This document shows positions 45,153-57,122 of a stretch of DNA of 64,000 nucleotides, piece after piece. The translations under genes were made by a program, and so were the position numbers. The stretch's first letter is position 1. Each line of letters opens with the position of its first letter. The DNA is taken from the NCBI RefSeq assembly GCF_001625215.2, contig NC_030383.2, positions 9,188,779-9,252,778 on the forward strand, in the 5' to 3' direction. The notes under the pieces are model-generated. The model was not told where the DNA came from. It was given only the letters and a program-made list of their open reading frames with translations, and made no database searches. The stretch is from Daucus carota subsp. sativus (taxonomy: Eukaryota > Streptophyta > Magnoliopsida > Apiales > Apiaceae).

Positions 45153-48100
45153 ATAAAATAAAAAAAACCTGCTTTTGAATGAACAAAATTAACCAGGCAT
45201 GTCTGATTTGGTTTTCATGTAATAGATGTTATAGTATAGCAGTGATCCTTTTAGGCTTGTTGCTAGATTTTATGGTAGTCATTATCTTGAATCAAACTTC
45301 CACCACGATTACCACAATGGTTGCTAATATATAAGTTAGTACGTTGTAGCCACTGCTAAAATAAAGAACAAAGTTCACATATATTATTATTATATTAACA
45401 ATGATGTTTGTGCTTCTTTAGCTATGCAGCTTATTACCATAACTCTCTGTTTTTTAGCTCAATGGTTGTGGTGAACATGCTGACTTCGTGCTATTCTTTT
45501 GCAGGTACACCTACAAAGCCGTCCCACCAAATATTGCCCCTTGTATCCTTGACTTTTAGTGTCATATTCCTTTCAGTTGTATTGACTTCTTTTTGCATTT
45601 GCTTTCAATTCTGATCATATGGCTGCTTGGTGCTTCATATTTTATGTAGAGTTTCCTTCAGTTGCGCGCGCACACACACACACATGTATGTATATCAAAC
45701 AAGTTTCGGTTTACTAAAGAGTAAAGACAAAAGCTGAAATTCGTATATTAATACAGGGCAATGAAATCATCATAGCTTTGTCTTTCTGTTTGTAAAGTTT
45801 CTACTGAAACAATCATTAATTACCCATAAAAAGAAGAGGAAGTAAAGAAATGTCCTTGGGAGGTATGGGTCACTAGCTAAATGAACACAATATGAAGTAT
45901 CCGGAGACAAGTAGCCTATCTTATCCTGAGTCTCTAAACTTCTTATGGTATAACAGTTTTTTTATCAGCATATTGTATAGCTTTCAGCTTAGTGTTGGAT
46001 ATTTTGACTTTTTCCAAAACTGTGTGTTGAGTTTCTTGACTTGAAGTATAGATTTGAATGTTGAACCTGGTGCAGGGGGTTACTATCCAACAATATTTTT
46101 TAATGAGTTTTGGTTACTTAAAGATAAGTTAATACCAATCAATGAGACGGTGACAGAATTACCATTTCATCTTGAAGTGGGTCCCATAAGCATGACCAAG
46201 TGGCAATTGTTTCTGCAGATCGACCAGTCATTTCAAATTCACCGTAGTTATGGAAGTATGCTTGAAGGCGAGGCTGATGAACTGAAGGTATTATTAAATT
46301 TCTGGCTTATGCAAATGTTTTGTCTTGTCCTAATTAAATGTCTCTTCAAAAGGTGTGTTTTTATTTACTTTGGAAATTTCTTTAAAGCGACACTACTCTG
46401 TCTTGTAATCCTTGCCATCTTACGCTGTAGATGAATTTGCTGAAACTGTAACTTTATAATCAACAGTATTGCAGATTTACCTTTTTATGTTCTGTCAGTC
46501 TTCTTAGATATTGTACTTGATTCTCTTTTGCAGAGGGTGTTCTTGGAGGGTAATCCTTACCTTCTGATGATTACAATGGTTGTGTCATTACTCCACTCGG
46601 TGTTTGACTTTTTGGCATTTAAAAATGGTTAGTACTTTCATCTGAATGTGCAGGTTAACATGTTCCCAACTAATATCATTTGTAACTATATCAAGAAAAT
46701 TCCCTTCTGTGCAGATATCCAATTCTGGAACAAAAACAAATCCATGGAAGGACTCTCAGCGAAGTCAGTTGTTGTAAGCTTCTTCTCTCAGTTAATTGTC
46801 TTCCTCTATCTGCTGGACAACGACACTTCATGGATGATACTTGCAAGTTCTGGAGTTGGGTGCTGCATTGAGTTCTGGAAAATAGGGAAGGCAATGCACA
46901 TTGAGGTATTACTTTTAACCAAAGTAAATTCTTTGTATATCCTAATGTGTGTGTGGACCCTGAAGGGGGTGGGAGTTAAGAGGAAAAAAATGATCATGCT
47001 GATGAAGTGAAATCTACCACTCAGCTCCTGTAGAAGTTGATAATACTGATTACTGGTCAAAGTTCCTTAATGCTCGACAAATTTTATCGGTATTGCTAGA
47101 TTAATTATAGCTGGAAGTATATTCTTCATACCATTTGTCTTACCCAAACATACACCCATTACCTTGCCGTGCTGCTTAAATAGTGGTTGGGGTAATAGGT
47201 CCTAAATGCTGAATAAAATGTAATCTGTTTTGTTAGGTTATATATAGCTTGAAGTATATTATTTATACCCATTTGTAGTGGGTTTTATATCAAAGTGGCC
47301 ATCGTTCTCGTTGAAAAATCTACCTTAGCTACCCAATCTCCACGGGGACTCATTTTAAACACTCAAATTACTATAAATATAACTAGGAAGTACATTGACA
47401 TAGAACTTAACTGAATCCTAGCCAAAAGATGAAGTGTATTACACGTGGCTGCTGCTGCTGAAGTGAAATCTACCACTTACAGCTCCTGTAGAAGTTGATA
47501 ATACCAATTACTGGTCAAAGTTCCTTGATGCTCAACAAATGTTATTGCCATTGCTAGATTAAATATAGATTATAGCTTGAAGTTATTCTTCATACCATTT
47601 GTCTTACCCAAACATACACCCGTTACCTTGCCTTCCCGCTTAAATAATGGTTGGGGTAATAGGTGGTCGTAAAGGTCCTGAATGCTGAATAAAATGTAAT
47701 CTGTTTTGTTAGATTATGTATAGCTTGAAGTATATGATTTATACCCTTTTGTAGTGGGTTTTATATCATAGTGGCCATCGTTCTCGTTGAAAAATCTCAC
47801 TTGGCTACCCAATCTTCACGGGGACTCATTTTAAACACTCAAAATCACTATAAATATAACTAGATTAAATCTAGAAATTACATTGACAGAGAACTTAACA
47901 GAATCCTAGTCAAAAGATGAAGTGTATTACGATTTACACGTGGCTCATATAATAAAATAAATCACAATTATAAATGCAGATACACGTGAAAACACATTTA
48001 TAATATGTTTTTTAATCTTCTCTTAACACACTTAACCTTAATTGGTTCTTATACTTGGTTTTTAGTGATCAAACCAAAAAAATCTGAATTGCCTATGTCT

Positions 48101-50555
48101 AAAACTAATCTATTAAAAATAGAATAAAATCCCCAATTCTCTTTATTTTTTTATTCAAAATTTAACATAGCGATATATGTAGTGATTTGAGTGCCTAAAC
48201 GAGATCAGGTAGCTAGGTGAGGTATTTTGACGAGAACGGGGGCGCTTTGATATATAACCCAATGTAGTCATAGAAATGCATCTACTAATATATTGCGTTC
48301 TAATATTTTTATAGTAGCTTACCGCTGTACAAACATCCTCATATTCTAATATTTTATAGGAGCTTACTCAAAAACATACACTCATGATCTTTGGTATGCT
48401 GCTTAATTAGTATTTGGGTAAACAGATTTTGTTCAGAATGTTTCTTCTATATCCCAACAATTTCTACTTTGCTGGGCCCTAGTTTTCTTTTGCTTATTGA
48501 CCTATATGTGGTTGGGATGCAAAACAGTTTCTCCGATAGGAACTTGATATTGTTTTTTGGTTTAAAATCAACTAATTGCTGATTATGTCTACGTAGACCT
48601 AGACTTGTCCATGGTAAAGTATTGGTAAAGGTGCGACCTGTATACTATATAAATTGAAATATATAAATACATCAGTGGAGTATGAGACTTCAGTAGGGGA
48701 ACTAAGAACATATACTAAATAAGACACTTATAAAAGTTAATATCTTGCCGCTATGAAAAGATGCTGGAGTATGGTGTTAGCAAACGAGTTTCTGGAATGT
48801 TTTCTTTTGCATTTACATTTACCATCAAACACGGGCACTCACCAGTAACAATTTCTATTCTTTTAGTAAGAATTTATTTGCTTGGCATGGTGTAGTGCCT
48901 GTAAAATGTACCCGTACTCATGTCCACAAGTGAAACATGTTTCTTTTAACACTGAAGCATGTGTTTTACCATTTCTCTTTCAGGTTGATAGATCTGGAAG
49001 CATTCCTCGGTTGAGGTTCCGAGATCGTGATTCATATTCTGGCAACAAGACCAAGGAGTACGATGATCTTGCTATGAAGTATCTATCATACGTGCTCTTC
49101 TTACTTGTTGCATGCTCTTCGGCTTATTCACTTAAGTATGAACGTCACAAGAGTTGGTACTCTTGGATTCTGTCATCACTCACAAGCTGCGTGTACATGT
49201 TTGGTAAACAACTGAATTCTGTTTTTGAACTTCTATTCTCTTTTGCATTTAATTTACGCACCTTGTTCTCTGTTTTGTATCGGAGGGTAGTTGAAATGGG
49301 TACATTTATCACATGAAGTTTACACAATTTTACAGAAATTTTTGCTTATTTACTGCTTCAGATCCTAGTACTAGTGTAGGAGTCTTGTCAACTTTAAAAG
49401 CCTACCTTCATCGTTTCCATTTAGTAGCATTATTGTATCATTGAGGACTAAACACTTGCTTCCCGCTGCAGTAGGCAGTAGCTGTAGGTGGCTTATGCAA
49501 ATGCAGGTTAACTGTTAGATATTGTATATTTCTTAGTTTTCTGTTGTGGAAGAAAATTGCAGTTGCTATTTCTATGCTTCTTGAATTGGAATTAGTTCTT
49601 ACACCCTGGATAAACAAAAGAGTGGTGGTTAAATCCTAGAGTAAACATCTAATGAAAACTGTCAACTATAAAACGTGTACCGACCATTCACTATAAGCTT
49701 AATTATGAAATATTGATTCTTTGGAGTTTGGAGTGCACAAGTCCTGCAGAGTGCAGACTGTCTTTTCCTATGTTGACGTATTAGGAAATGTCAGTGGGTT
49801 GAGTACAAGTGAGGAAAGCCTTGGAAATTAATTAATTTGGATCTAGGTTGGGGATTTGAGGGAGCATGGTAACAGCATATATATTAATCTGGTCAACGGC
49901 TAGCATGACGTGTATTTTTTGATTATGCAACTGAGAGTTAATCTTTGTTTACATATTTGTTCCAGGATTTATTATGATGTGCCCTCAATTGTTCATCAAC
50001 TATAAGCTGCAATCTGTTGCCCATCTACCTTGGAGACAGATGACATACAAGTTTCTAAATACAATCATTGATGATCTTTTTGCCTTCGTCATAAAAATGC
50101 CACTATTACATCGCCTTTCTGTTTTCCGTGATGGTGAGTTCTGCTTTTGATTCTTATACTTGAGAAGTTTAGATGAATGTAGATTCCGTCCATCTATATT
50201 ATGGGTAATGTACAAATTACAATATTATTTAAGAAGTCACAGAACACATGCCAAGAATAAAAGATATAATCTCTTCTTGGAATATGATCATAGTCAAGCA
50301 CTGTTTCTTACAAAATAGAGATCTCTGTATAAATGAAATCCCTTCATCTTTTATTCTGTCAATTGAGCTAGTCCTAATTTGATCTTTTTCTGCTTCACAG
50401 ATGTCATATTTCTGATATATCTCTATCAGAGATGGGTTTATCCAGTGGACCGGAAACGAGTAAATGAGTTTGGTTTCGCCGGTGAGGATGTAGATCAGGC
50501 CTCTGGGAGCACTGATCTCACAACAGTGAATGAAGAGGAGAAAAAGACCAAGTGA
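40441..50555 (+). CDS. CLPTM1: CLPTM1-family multipass membrane protein
   Basis: Twelve exons: 40441-40671, 41670-41816, 41940-42054, 42141-42229, 43549-43652, 45505-45542, 46052-46287, 46534-46627, 46715-46905, 48984-49203, 49966-50133 and 50401-50555. They join in phase to 595 aa, matching plant CLPTM1 homologues (At5g08500 about 590 aa, from memory). An alanine-rich N-terminus precedes a first membrane segment at 36-51 (IIRIAIFWYFASKFF). A long lumenal part carries family motifs such as YLNVEPGAGGYYPTIFFNEF and LPFHLEVGPISMTKW. After residue about 325 several membrane segments cluster, then an acidic and lysine-rich tail ending EEEKKTK. Animal relatives act in the ER in receptor trafficking and, for CLPTM1L, lipid scrambling; the plant role is not established. 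Exon 6 is only 38 nt and splits the Tyr codon of YLNVE. Introns contain an hAT element, a C-run and a tandem duplication. Confidence 0.94.
40676..40707 (+). repeat. CT microsatellite at the start of CLPTM1 intron 1
   Basis: A run of CT dinucleotides begins a few bases inside the donor of intron 1 (GTTACC at 40672). The frame stays open through it, so naive translation over-extends exon 1. The exon 2 join in phase supports splicing at 40671. Confidence 0.8.
43261..43320 (+). repeat. ATAC and GT microsatellites in CLPTM1 intron 4
   Basis: Consecutive ATAC tetranucleotides are followed by a short GT run. It lies in a 1.3-kb intron and has no other visible role. Confidence 0.8.
44301..45027. mobile_element. 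Non-autonomous hAT element in CLPTM1 intron 5
   Basis: A 727-bp element beginning CAGTGTTATTAAACGCG and ending in the complement of CAGTGTTATTAAAAGCGCG. A perfect 8-bp direct repeat ATGGAGCC flanks it (44293-44300 and 45028-45035), as expected for hAT. Both subterminal regions are packed with GCGCA and GCGATGCG motifs, resembling the multiple transposase-binding sites of hAT elements. The centre is AT-rich and non-coding. Confidence 0.9.
45118..45150 (+). repeat. Run of 33 C in CLPTM1 intron 5
   Basis: An uninterrupted C homopolymer about 90 bp downstream of the hAT element. Such runs are unstable and are often mis-sized in assemblies, so the exact length should not be trusted. Confidence 0.85.
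47003..47943 (+). repeat. Tandem duplication of about 456 bp in CLPTM1 intron 9
   Basis: Two head-to-tail copies start at about 47003 and 47459, each opening with GAAGTGAAATCTACCAC and running through the same ordered landmarks, such as CACGGGGACTCATTTTAAAC. The copies differ by scattered substitutions and small indels. The second merges into the inverted-repeat element listed next. Confidence 0.85.
47759..48256. mobile_element. Inverted-repeat element overlapping the duplication
   Basis: The left end GGGTTTTATATCA and the right end complement GGGTTATATATCAAAG begin an imperfect inverted repeat of about 85 bp that includes CGTTCTCGT and AGCTACC. Outside the ends, TTTTGTAGT and AATGTAGTC are similar but not identical, which could be an aged 8-9 bp target duplication. 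An extra copy of the left end lies in the first tandem unit near 47279. Confidence 0.6.
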
Positions 50556-51524
50556 GCTGGTTATCAAGCAAGCTAAAATATTCGCAACAGCCTTGTAACA
50601 GTTGGTTATTTTGTGTATGTTGGACTTTTTTAGTTTAATTTTACAGGTCAAAATATAGCTTGTTAACAGTGTAGTACATTCTTTTTTGAATGATAAATAA
50701 TGTTTTTCCGACCGTTAGGGCCACGAGTTTGAATTTTTAAGATGCTGAAAACAATCATCTGTAAATTCTCAGGGCTCATTTTAGCTATCTATGTATTTAA
50801 CTTTTTTTGCAACTACACTCATTTACTTAAAAAGTATTGAGAACTTTTGGAAACAGGAGAAGATTTGTTGAGTTGGTAGTGAGTGATTTATTACACAAAT
50901 TCATTTTCTTGACTCGGGGGCACAGTGATAAAGTTTCAAGAAACACAGTCAGTATTTTTGAATTGGACCAAAATTGTAGAAATGAAAGTGGAGAATTTTT
51001 TGTATTTTCTATGTAATTTTTATTTATGGCGTGTTAGACACATTTTTAGCTAAATTTTGTCTAAGAGAAATGTGAGTGGAGAAATTTTTATATATTCTTT
51101 GTAATTTCTATTTATGGCGTCTTAAACACACTTTGAGCTGAGTGTTTTTTCCTGGTTGGAGACAGTTTACAAGCAACCTGGTTAGATTTATAATTATTTG
51201 ATTAATCTCCACAGGATTCTTGAACAGCCTATGCAACGGGTAAACAAACAATCCCAAAGTACAAAACGGTTGGTTAATGGCTAACATTTCTGATTTACAA
51301 GGGAACAATCCTAAAACAAGCAAATGCATAAAAATGACAATGATAATACTTGAAAAGTTGAAAACCATAAGCTTCATCTTAAGTCAGTTCCATAATAGTA
51401 ATATTTATAATAATGATACTGACAAGTGAAAAGGCATTACTGCAGTTTTAAATTCTGTTGCTACAGTACTAGCTCTCTCATTCTCCTATCTTTCTTCACC
51501 ACATGCTTAAAGCTCTTACTCTGA
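50556..51524. other. Convergent spacer, CLPTM1 and SGS3-like 3' ends
   Basis: This holds the 3'-UTRs of both genes. A sequence around 50975-51035 and one around 51068-51130 share GGAGAAATTTTT-type and TTTATGGCGT motifs, a diverged direct repeat of about 95 bp. No gene is visible. Confidence 0.55.
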
Positions 51525-54236
51525 TTAATGAGGGTTGTGTTTGTCCACCAGTTGTGCTAATTCTGCATTCAACTCCTCTTCCAGCTTTATTTTCTCCTCG
51601 TACTGCTGCCTCCTTAACTCAGCCCTCCTCTGTTCCTGCTTCTTTAGCAATCTGTTCCTCTCTTCTGCATATATATATCTGTATCTTGCTGCTGAGACAA
51701 GATCGATGTAGCACCAGTTTCGATCCTATTAATGGAACAAGATATAGATAACACAACAGAGTAAAAATGTAAGGAACTTTATTTGCAAAGTACAAGTAGT
51801 ACACAACTAATACTAGACAAGTCTTGACAATTAGTTTTACAAGAAAAATTGTCCCAAGGGATCACAGGATTAAGGGTTTTCAAAGAACAAATATTATGAT
51901 CACACCATCAGTTGTCAATACTCCATACAACCAAATTTTCCAGAAAGTAGTAGCTTGATAGTATCGTTAATCATGTACTTAGAAATTACAGTGTCATCTT
52001 GAATGTAAAGTATAAACTGAAGGGTAGCGGTCCCTGACATATGATTGCCAGGGAGCTGTTAAACAACACACTTGGATGAATATCCGGAGCCAGGATTATA
52101 ACATTTTTTTTTTTAATATGTCTAGCGTTTTTTAACCGCTGGACCTGGACGTAATAGAAATTTGTTGTAATCCTGGCCGCTGGATATTCATCTAACGGTC
52201 CAGGATCTGTGAGTTGTATAACAGTGACCGTTACCCTAAACTGAATCCTATAGAATGTAATGCCTACCTGCTTTGCCGGTCCTTTGCTAATGGAGTTTCC
52301 ATATATTGTTTTGTCCCCTCATGTTCCTGCTGTATCTTTTGCAACTTCTCTTCCATCTCTTTTCGAGCATCATCTAAAACTTTGACTGTAGACCTGCTGA
52401 ACTCCTCTTGTTCGTCCATCTAAAGCAAAATACAATATCTAATATCATTTAAAATTCTCATCAACAGGAAAGATGAGAACAAAGAACAGCACGCAACAAA
52501 CACAGGTATGTTACAAATGCAAGCAATAATCATAACAATCATGAAATTACTATATACTGAAGTAATGCAAAAAATAGACAGTAGGATGGTACTTGATTCA
52601 GGTCATACAGAACCACTAATTACCTCCTCCTTAATTTCTTTGTGATGCAGTTTGGTTCTAAGCCGCACAATACGATTCTCCTCCGAGACCTTCCGCATCT
52701 TCTCCGTCACTGTGTCAAAGGACCCCTTAAGAACTTCCAACTCCTTTTTTAACTTTTCGACTTTATTCTTGTACCATAGCAGAAGAAGATGATTGTCCTC
52801 ACTCATCTGCTTCAACTGGCTGCTTACCACCTCTTGATATGATCTCATTTCAAATTTTTGTAATGGCTTACCTAGACATTCGAGAAACAAGACCATCATA
52901 ACATACTTGAAAAGAAAAGGAAATTGAAAGAATGTGCATTTTTAACAAAAGGGAGGCTGAGAAGATAGTAACCACGAGAATGTTGGTTAAAACTCTCCAA
53001 GTCCCTCTTTTCTGCCATGTAACCATAAAGTTGGCGCTGTCCACCAGGAATAAAGTTGACACGATGATGGTCCCAAGCTTCTTTACCTATTCCTTCATCC
53101 TCAAAATGCTTACTCAACTGCTCAGCCTCTATAAACCCTATTGCTGAGGACTCAAAAATCAAGAGGCTCATCCCTCGGTGCCCTTTTGGGCCATAGGAAT
53201 GCTTCGAGCTCACAGCTTCGTAAGCACTGAAGTATTCAAGAAGCTCCGCATTGCCCATTCCAAGCCACTGAAAGTGCAGTTGTGAGGGGAAACTTAAAGA
53301 TAAGGAAGAGTCAGAGAAAGATTTGACCATCACAATCATCAGCACAATATATGGTATCATGCGGAAAAATTTACCTGCCCATCATCATCTTGCTCAAGTA
53401 ATGTGTTCTTTATAATCACCATCGGGGGCCAAACAATCTCCTTGTCCCTCACAACATTTTCTTTTAGCCCTCTCCACTTCCCGAATGCTACACCAGCAGG
53501 GATTACAGATGTACCCCTAATTCGCAGCTCTTCTTCCAGCAGTTCAGCAAGTTCCCTGTGGACCTTTACATTTCCTTTCCTTCTAGTTTTTGCATGGCTC
53601 ATAAGTGGCTGAAGTAGCACCAGGACCTTTCTGACATGCTGGGCAGTGCCACTCCCTAGTTTCATCCAAATTCATCTTATCCAGCTTTTCAAAGAAATCT
53701 TAAAGTAATACTTCCTTTTTTTTACGACTCTCGTGACTCTTCTGACTCTCATCTGTGTCATATTCATCTGTATCACATTCATCCGAGTCATAAATATCAT
53801 TAGCATTTTCCTCACTGTCTTCGTCATCATCCACCAGACTCGAAGCCACTATTGTATTCTCCTTTGCTACAGACATGTAACTCTGGTGAGGAGTAACACC
53901 TGGTTGACCATAATTATTCCCATATCCCCGGAAAGACATCTGATTCCTCACATTTGATCCGCCAACATTCCCCTTTTCTCCGGTCCCAGTATTTCCCATT
54001 ACTTTCTCATTAAATTTCCGACTTGTACCTTTCCCCCCAAATCTATTTCTAGGCTTCCTCCCATCCTTCCAAACGCCATCCTGTTGAGAACCAAGACTCG
54101 TGGCTGCCATCCCACTAGCCAGATGATCAGCTGAAGTATTGAAAACTGGAAGGACATTTTTTCCCTTGGATGATCCAGTTGCAGCAACACTAGTTAACTT
54201 AGCACCGCCAGAGCCACCCCCTCTTCTTGAACTCAT
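51525..54236 (-). pseudogene. SGS3: SGS3-like RNA-silencing gene, apparently disrupted
   Basis: Minus-strand segments: 54236-53375, 53267-52973, 52871-52624, 52419-52268 and 51657-51525. SGS3 stabilises RNA for RDR6 in tasiRNA production and antiviral silencing. The order matches SGS3: glycine-rich low-complexity N-terminus; zf-XS start (WHCPACQKGPGA); XS domain (KEIVWPPMVIIKNT, then WLGMGNAELLEYF, SYGPKGHRGMSLLIFESSA and QRQLYGYMAEKRDLESFNQH); coiled-coil C-terminus. Two defects lie in the first segment. A TAA at 53702-53700 is in frame between RKKKEVLL and DFFEKLD. At about 53614 the reading jumps frame: GPGA continues as TSATYE, while the conserved LQPLMSHAKT lies in another frame, as if about 14 bases were missing. 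No plausible intron removes either. The last acceptor is ambiguous. The rest is well preserved, so the break is recent or an assembly error. Confidence 0.82.
52022..52236. mobile_element. Small fold-back Mutator-like MITE in the SGS3-like locus
   Basis: A 215-bp element beginning GGGTAGCGGTCCCTGAC and ending in the complement of GGGTAACGGTCACTG. The arms also share TTGGATGAATATCCGG-like sequence further in. It is flanked by a perfect 9-bp direct repeat TAAACTGAA (52013-52021 and 52237-52245). It lies in the last intron of the SGS3-like gene and does not explain its exon defects. Confidence 0.87.
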
Positions 54237-54913
54237 GTTACTTAACTGTCTAAACACAATTATAACATCTTCATAACTGAGAATTGTAATCAAGGTACAC
54301 AAGTCATGAATGCTATAAATCTAAACACATAAAAGCATCATTTCATGATCATCCATACACATAATAAACGACCTTCTACAAAGTGAACACAAAAAGCTCT
54401 ATTAAAGGGTGTTTGCCCTCTCACAGCAACAATTTTTAAGAAAAAGACCTAAAATACAACTGTCAGAGAAGATGACTCCGATCTAACATTTTGCAATAAA
54501 AAATACAAGATCGTATAGTGTTTATCTTTTTCTACACGAAATAGTGTTTTGAAACCCTAAAACACCACATAATTTTGTAGTGATTTTCAGACTATACAAG
54601 ATTTAACATTTTCTTTCAAAAATAAAAATACTAAGCAGCTTTAATAAATATTATTTTGAGTTAATTCTCTCTTTCTGTTACTCTGGACATTACTCTAAAA
54701 ACCGTGACATACCTAACATTTTCTCTTTCTTAAAGCAGGACATACAAGCACTCAAGTAACATTACACATGTATCAAACAACACAAAAGAAACCATTGACA
54801 AAGTACCTGATGATGATCACTGAATAGAACATCTGCATAAATGTGTGTGTGTGTGTGACGCAGGGAGAAAGAGCAAAGAAATATGTTCAGTTGGCACCGG
54901 AGAGTGTCACTAA

Positions 54914-55218
54914 TGTTGTGTTTGCTTGGGATGAATGAAAATGGATGGAATGGAATGAGATTTGAACTATAATTTAGTTGAATTCATTCCTTTCACCATT
55001 CTATTCTTATCACCCTTAACTAAAGCTCAAACACTACATTTTGTGAAGGAATGCTCCATTCCTTATCATACTTATTTTCTACTCAAATCTTATCATGCAA
55101 AATTTGCACTCACTCATTTTTTTCAAAGTCTTCCATTCTACACTCTATTATTTTCTTTTAGTTTTACTCATTCCATTCCATTCTATTCCAATCCATTCAC
55201 CCCCAACCAAACACAACA
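54914..55218. mobile_element. Tourist-like MITE flanked by TAA
   Basis: A 305-bp element with ends TGTTGTGTTTGCTTGGG and the complement of TGTTGTGTTTGGTTGGGG. TAA flanks it on both sides (54911-54913 and 55219-55221). The subterminal regions repeat ATTCCATTCC and its complement. The size, 3-bp target and lack of coding fit PIF/Harbinger-derived Tourist MITEs. Confidence 0.83.
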
Positions 55219-56226
55219 TAAGAGCAAGTCCAACAGTGCATGTAAGTGTCCTAAGTTAAAATTTAAGACATTTGAGATAAAGATGTAATCCAATAGTGTC
55301 TCAGTGGTGCCTTAGAGCAAGTCCAACAGTGTCTTAGTAGAAGCCCTATATATATAATACAATATAATGTCCTAGTGATTTAGGACACTATACATATGCA
55401 TCTATTCCAACAATATGCCTTATCTTCATGTCTTAATATTAAAATATTAATATATTTGAATATTAATATATTTGAATACAACTATATATAAGCCAAGTAT
55501 GAAAACGTGTGAAAAGAGAGAGAGAAAGTGAATATTTTATGGATTAAAATGGTTTAAGACAAGTGTGGTAGTGCCTTTTAAATAAGGCACATGTAGTGTG
55601 TCCTAGTGTTTTAAGGCACCACTAGGACACTTGGATTACATCTTCATCTCAAATGCCTTAAATTTAAACTTAGGACATTGTTATAGGGCACTGTTGGATT
55701 TGCTCTTAAAACACTAGGACACATTACATGTGTCTTATTTATAAGGCATTAGAGCAAGTCCAACAGCTGCCTCAAATGATATCCTAAGTCATAATTTGAG
55801 GCATTTGATTGAAAACATTGCTCCAACAGTGTCCTAGTGATGCCTTAAATCACTAGGACAACTTACTTCAGCCCTATTTTTAGGGCTCACCTACTTGAGC
55901 CTCATTTCACTTTTAATAATAAAATATTATCATTCTCTCTCTCCCCACTACTTTTCCCTCTACTTTTTCATTCAAAATATTAATATTTTAATAATAGGGC
56001 TTGTGGATAAGGCTTTTTGTTGGAGTGAATTTATAAAAGTGATGTCCTAAACTACTAGGACATTATATTTTATTATTTATATAGGGCATCCTCTAAGACA
56101 CTCTTGGACTTGCTCTTACAACACTTGTCCTAAACTATTTTAATCCATAAAATATTCACTTTCCCTCCCTTTCACATCTTTTCATGCTTGGCTTATATAT
56201 AGTTGTATTCAAATATATTAATTTTA

Positions 56227-56473
56227 GGGAAATCTACAAAACTACCTACCTTTTCTTTTATTGTTTTCAAAAATACTACCTTCCAGAATTCTTTTTAAAA
56301 ATACCTTTTCATAAAATCTTTTTTTCAAAAATACTGTTTGCAACTTTTGCAACCTCATCTGCAACTCCAGGCGGCGCCAGCCGTGTTGCAACCTCTTTTG
56401 CAACTTCATATGCAACCGAATTCCTGATTTCAAGTTCCAGTTTTCAAATGTCGTTTTCGACCTCATTTTCGGA

Positions 56474-56527
<54 letters not shown>

Positions 56528-57122
56528 TCCGAAAATGAGGTCGAAAACGACATTTGAAAACTGGAACTTGAAATCAGGATTTGTAATTGCATATATGGTT
56601 GCATACGGTTGTATTCAGTTGCATATGGTTGCATTCAGTTGATTCTATTGTAATCTAGTGGCCCCGCCAGGGGCACACCATACATCTGTTGTTACTTACA
56701 GTTTTCAGTTGCATTTAGTTGCAACTGAGGTTGCAAATGAAGTTGCAACTGCAGTTGCAACTTCATTTGCAACCTCATTTGCAACTTTTGCAACCTCATT
56801 TGCAACTTTTGCAACTTACAGTTTTCAGTTGAACTAGTTGCAATTGCAGTTGCAACTGTTGCAACTTTCCATTTTTATTTGCAACTTTTGCAACCTCATT
56901 TGCAACTTTTGCAACCTCATTTCCATTTTTATTTGCAACTTTTGCAACCTCATTTGCAACTTTTACGGCTGCGCCGCCCAAGGTTGCAAATGAGGTTGCA
57001 AAGGTTGCAAATCGTATTTTTGAAAAAAATTTTTTATGAAAAAGTATTTTTAAAAACAATGAAAAAGATGGTAGTATTTTTAAAAAATTAATTTTACAGA
57101 TGGGTATTTTTAAAAAGATCCC
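56227..57122. mobile_element. Mutator-like element with a large internal palindrome
   Basis: An 896-bp element flanked by a perfect 9-bp direct repeat TTAATTTTA (56218-56226 and 57123-57131). The ends begin GGGAAATC and the complement of GGGATCTT. Imperfect inverted termini of about 170 bp include repeated AAAAATACT motifs, TTGCAACCTC and GGCGGCGC. Inside lies a palindrome at 56422-56579 whose arms match base for base around a TA run, and then many TTGCAACTT and TTGCAACCTC repeats. No transposase frame exists, and translations here merely read the repeats. Confidence 0.88.
56422..56579. repeat. 158-bp palindrome with TA-repeat centre
   Basis: The arm beginning TCCTGATTTCAAGTTCCAG is followed by its exact complement after a central TA run, so either strand can fold into a long hairpin or cruciform. 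The symmetry centre is at about 56500. It lies wholly within the Mutator-like element. Confidence 0.9.

Noticed and set aside
53645..53705. A very short intron that would remove the SGS3-like stop codon
   Set aside because: The only GT-AG pairs around the stop would give introns of a few tens of bases or fewer, below plant minimum size, and would not repair the second frame break.
56184..57091. Long frames on both strands with leucine-, glutamine- or tyrosine-isoleucine-rich repeats
   Set aside because: They translate the palindrome, the TA run and TTGCAAC repeats of the Mutator-like element.
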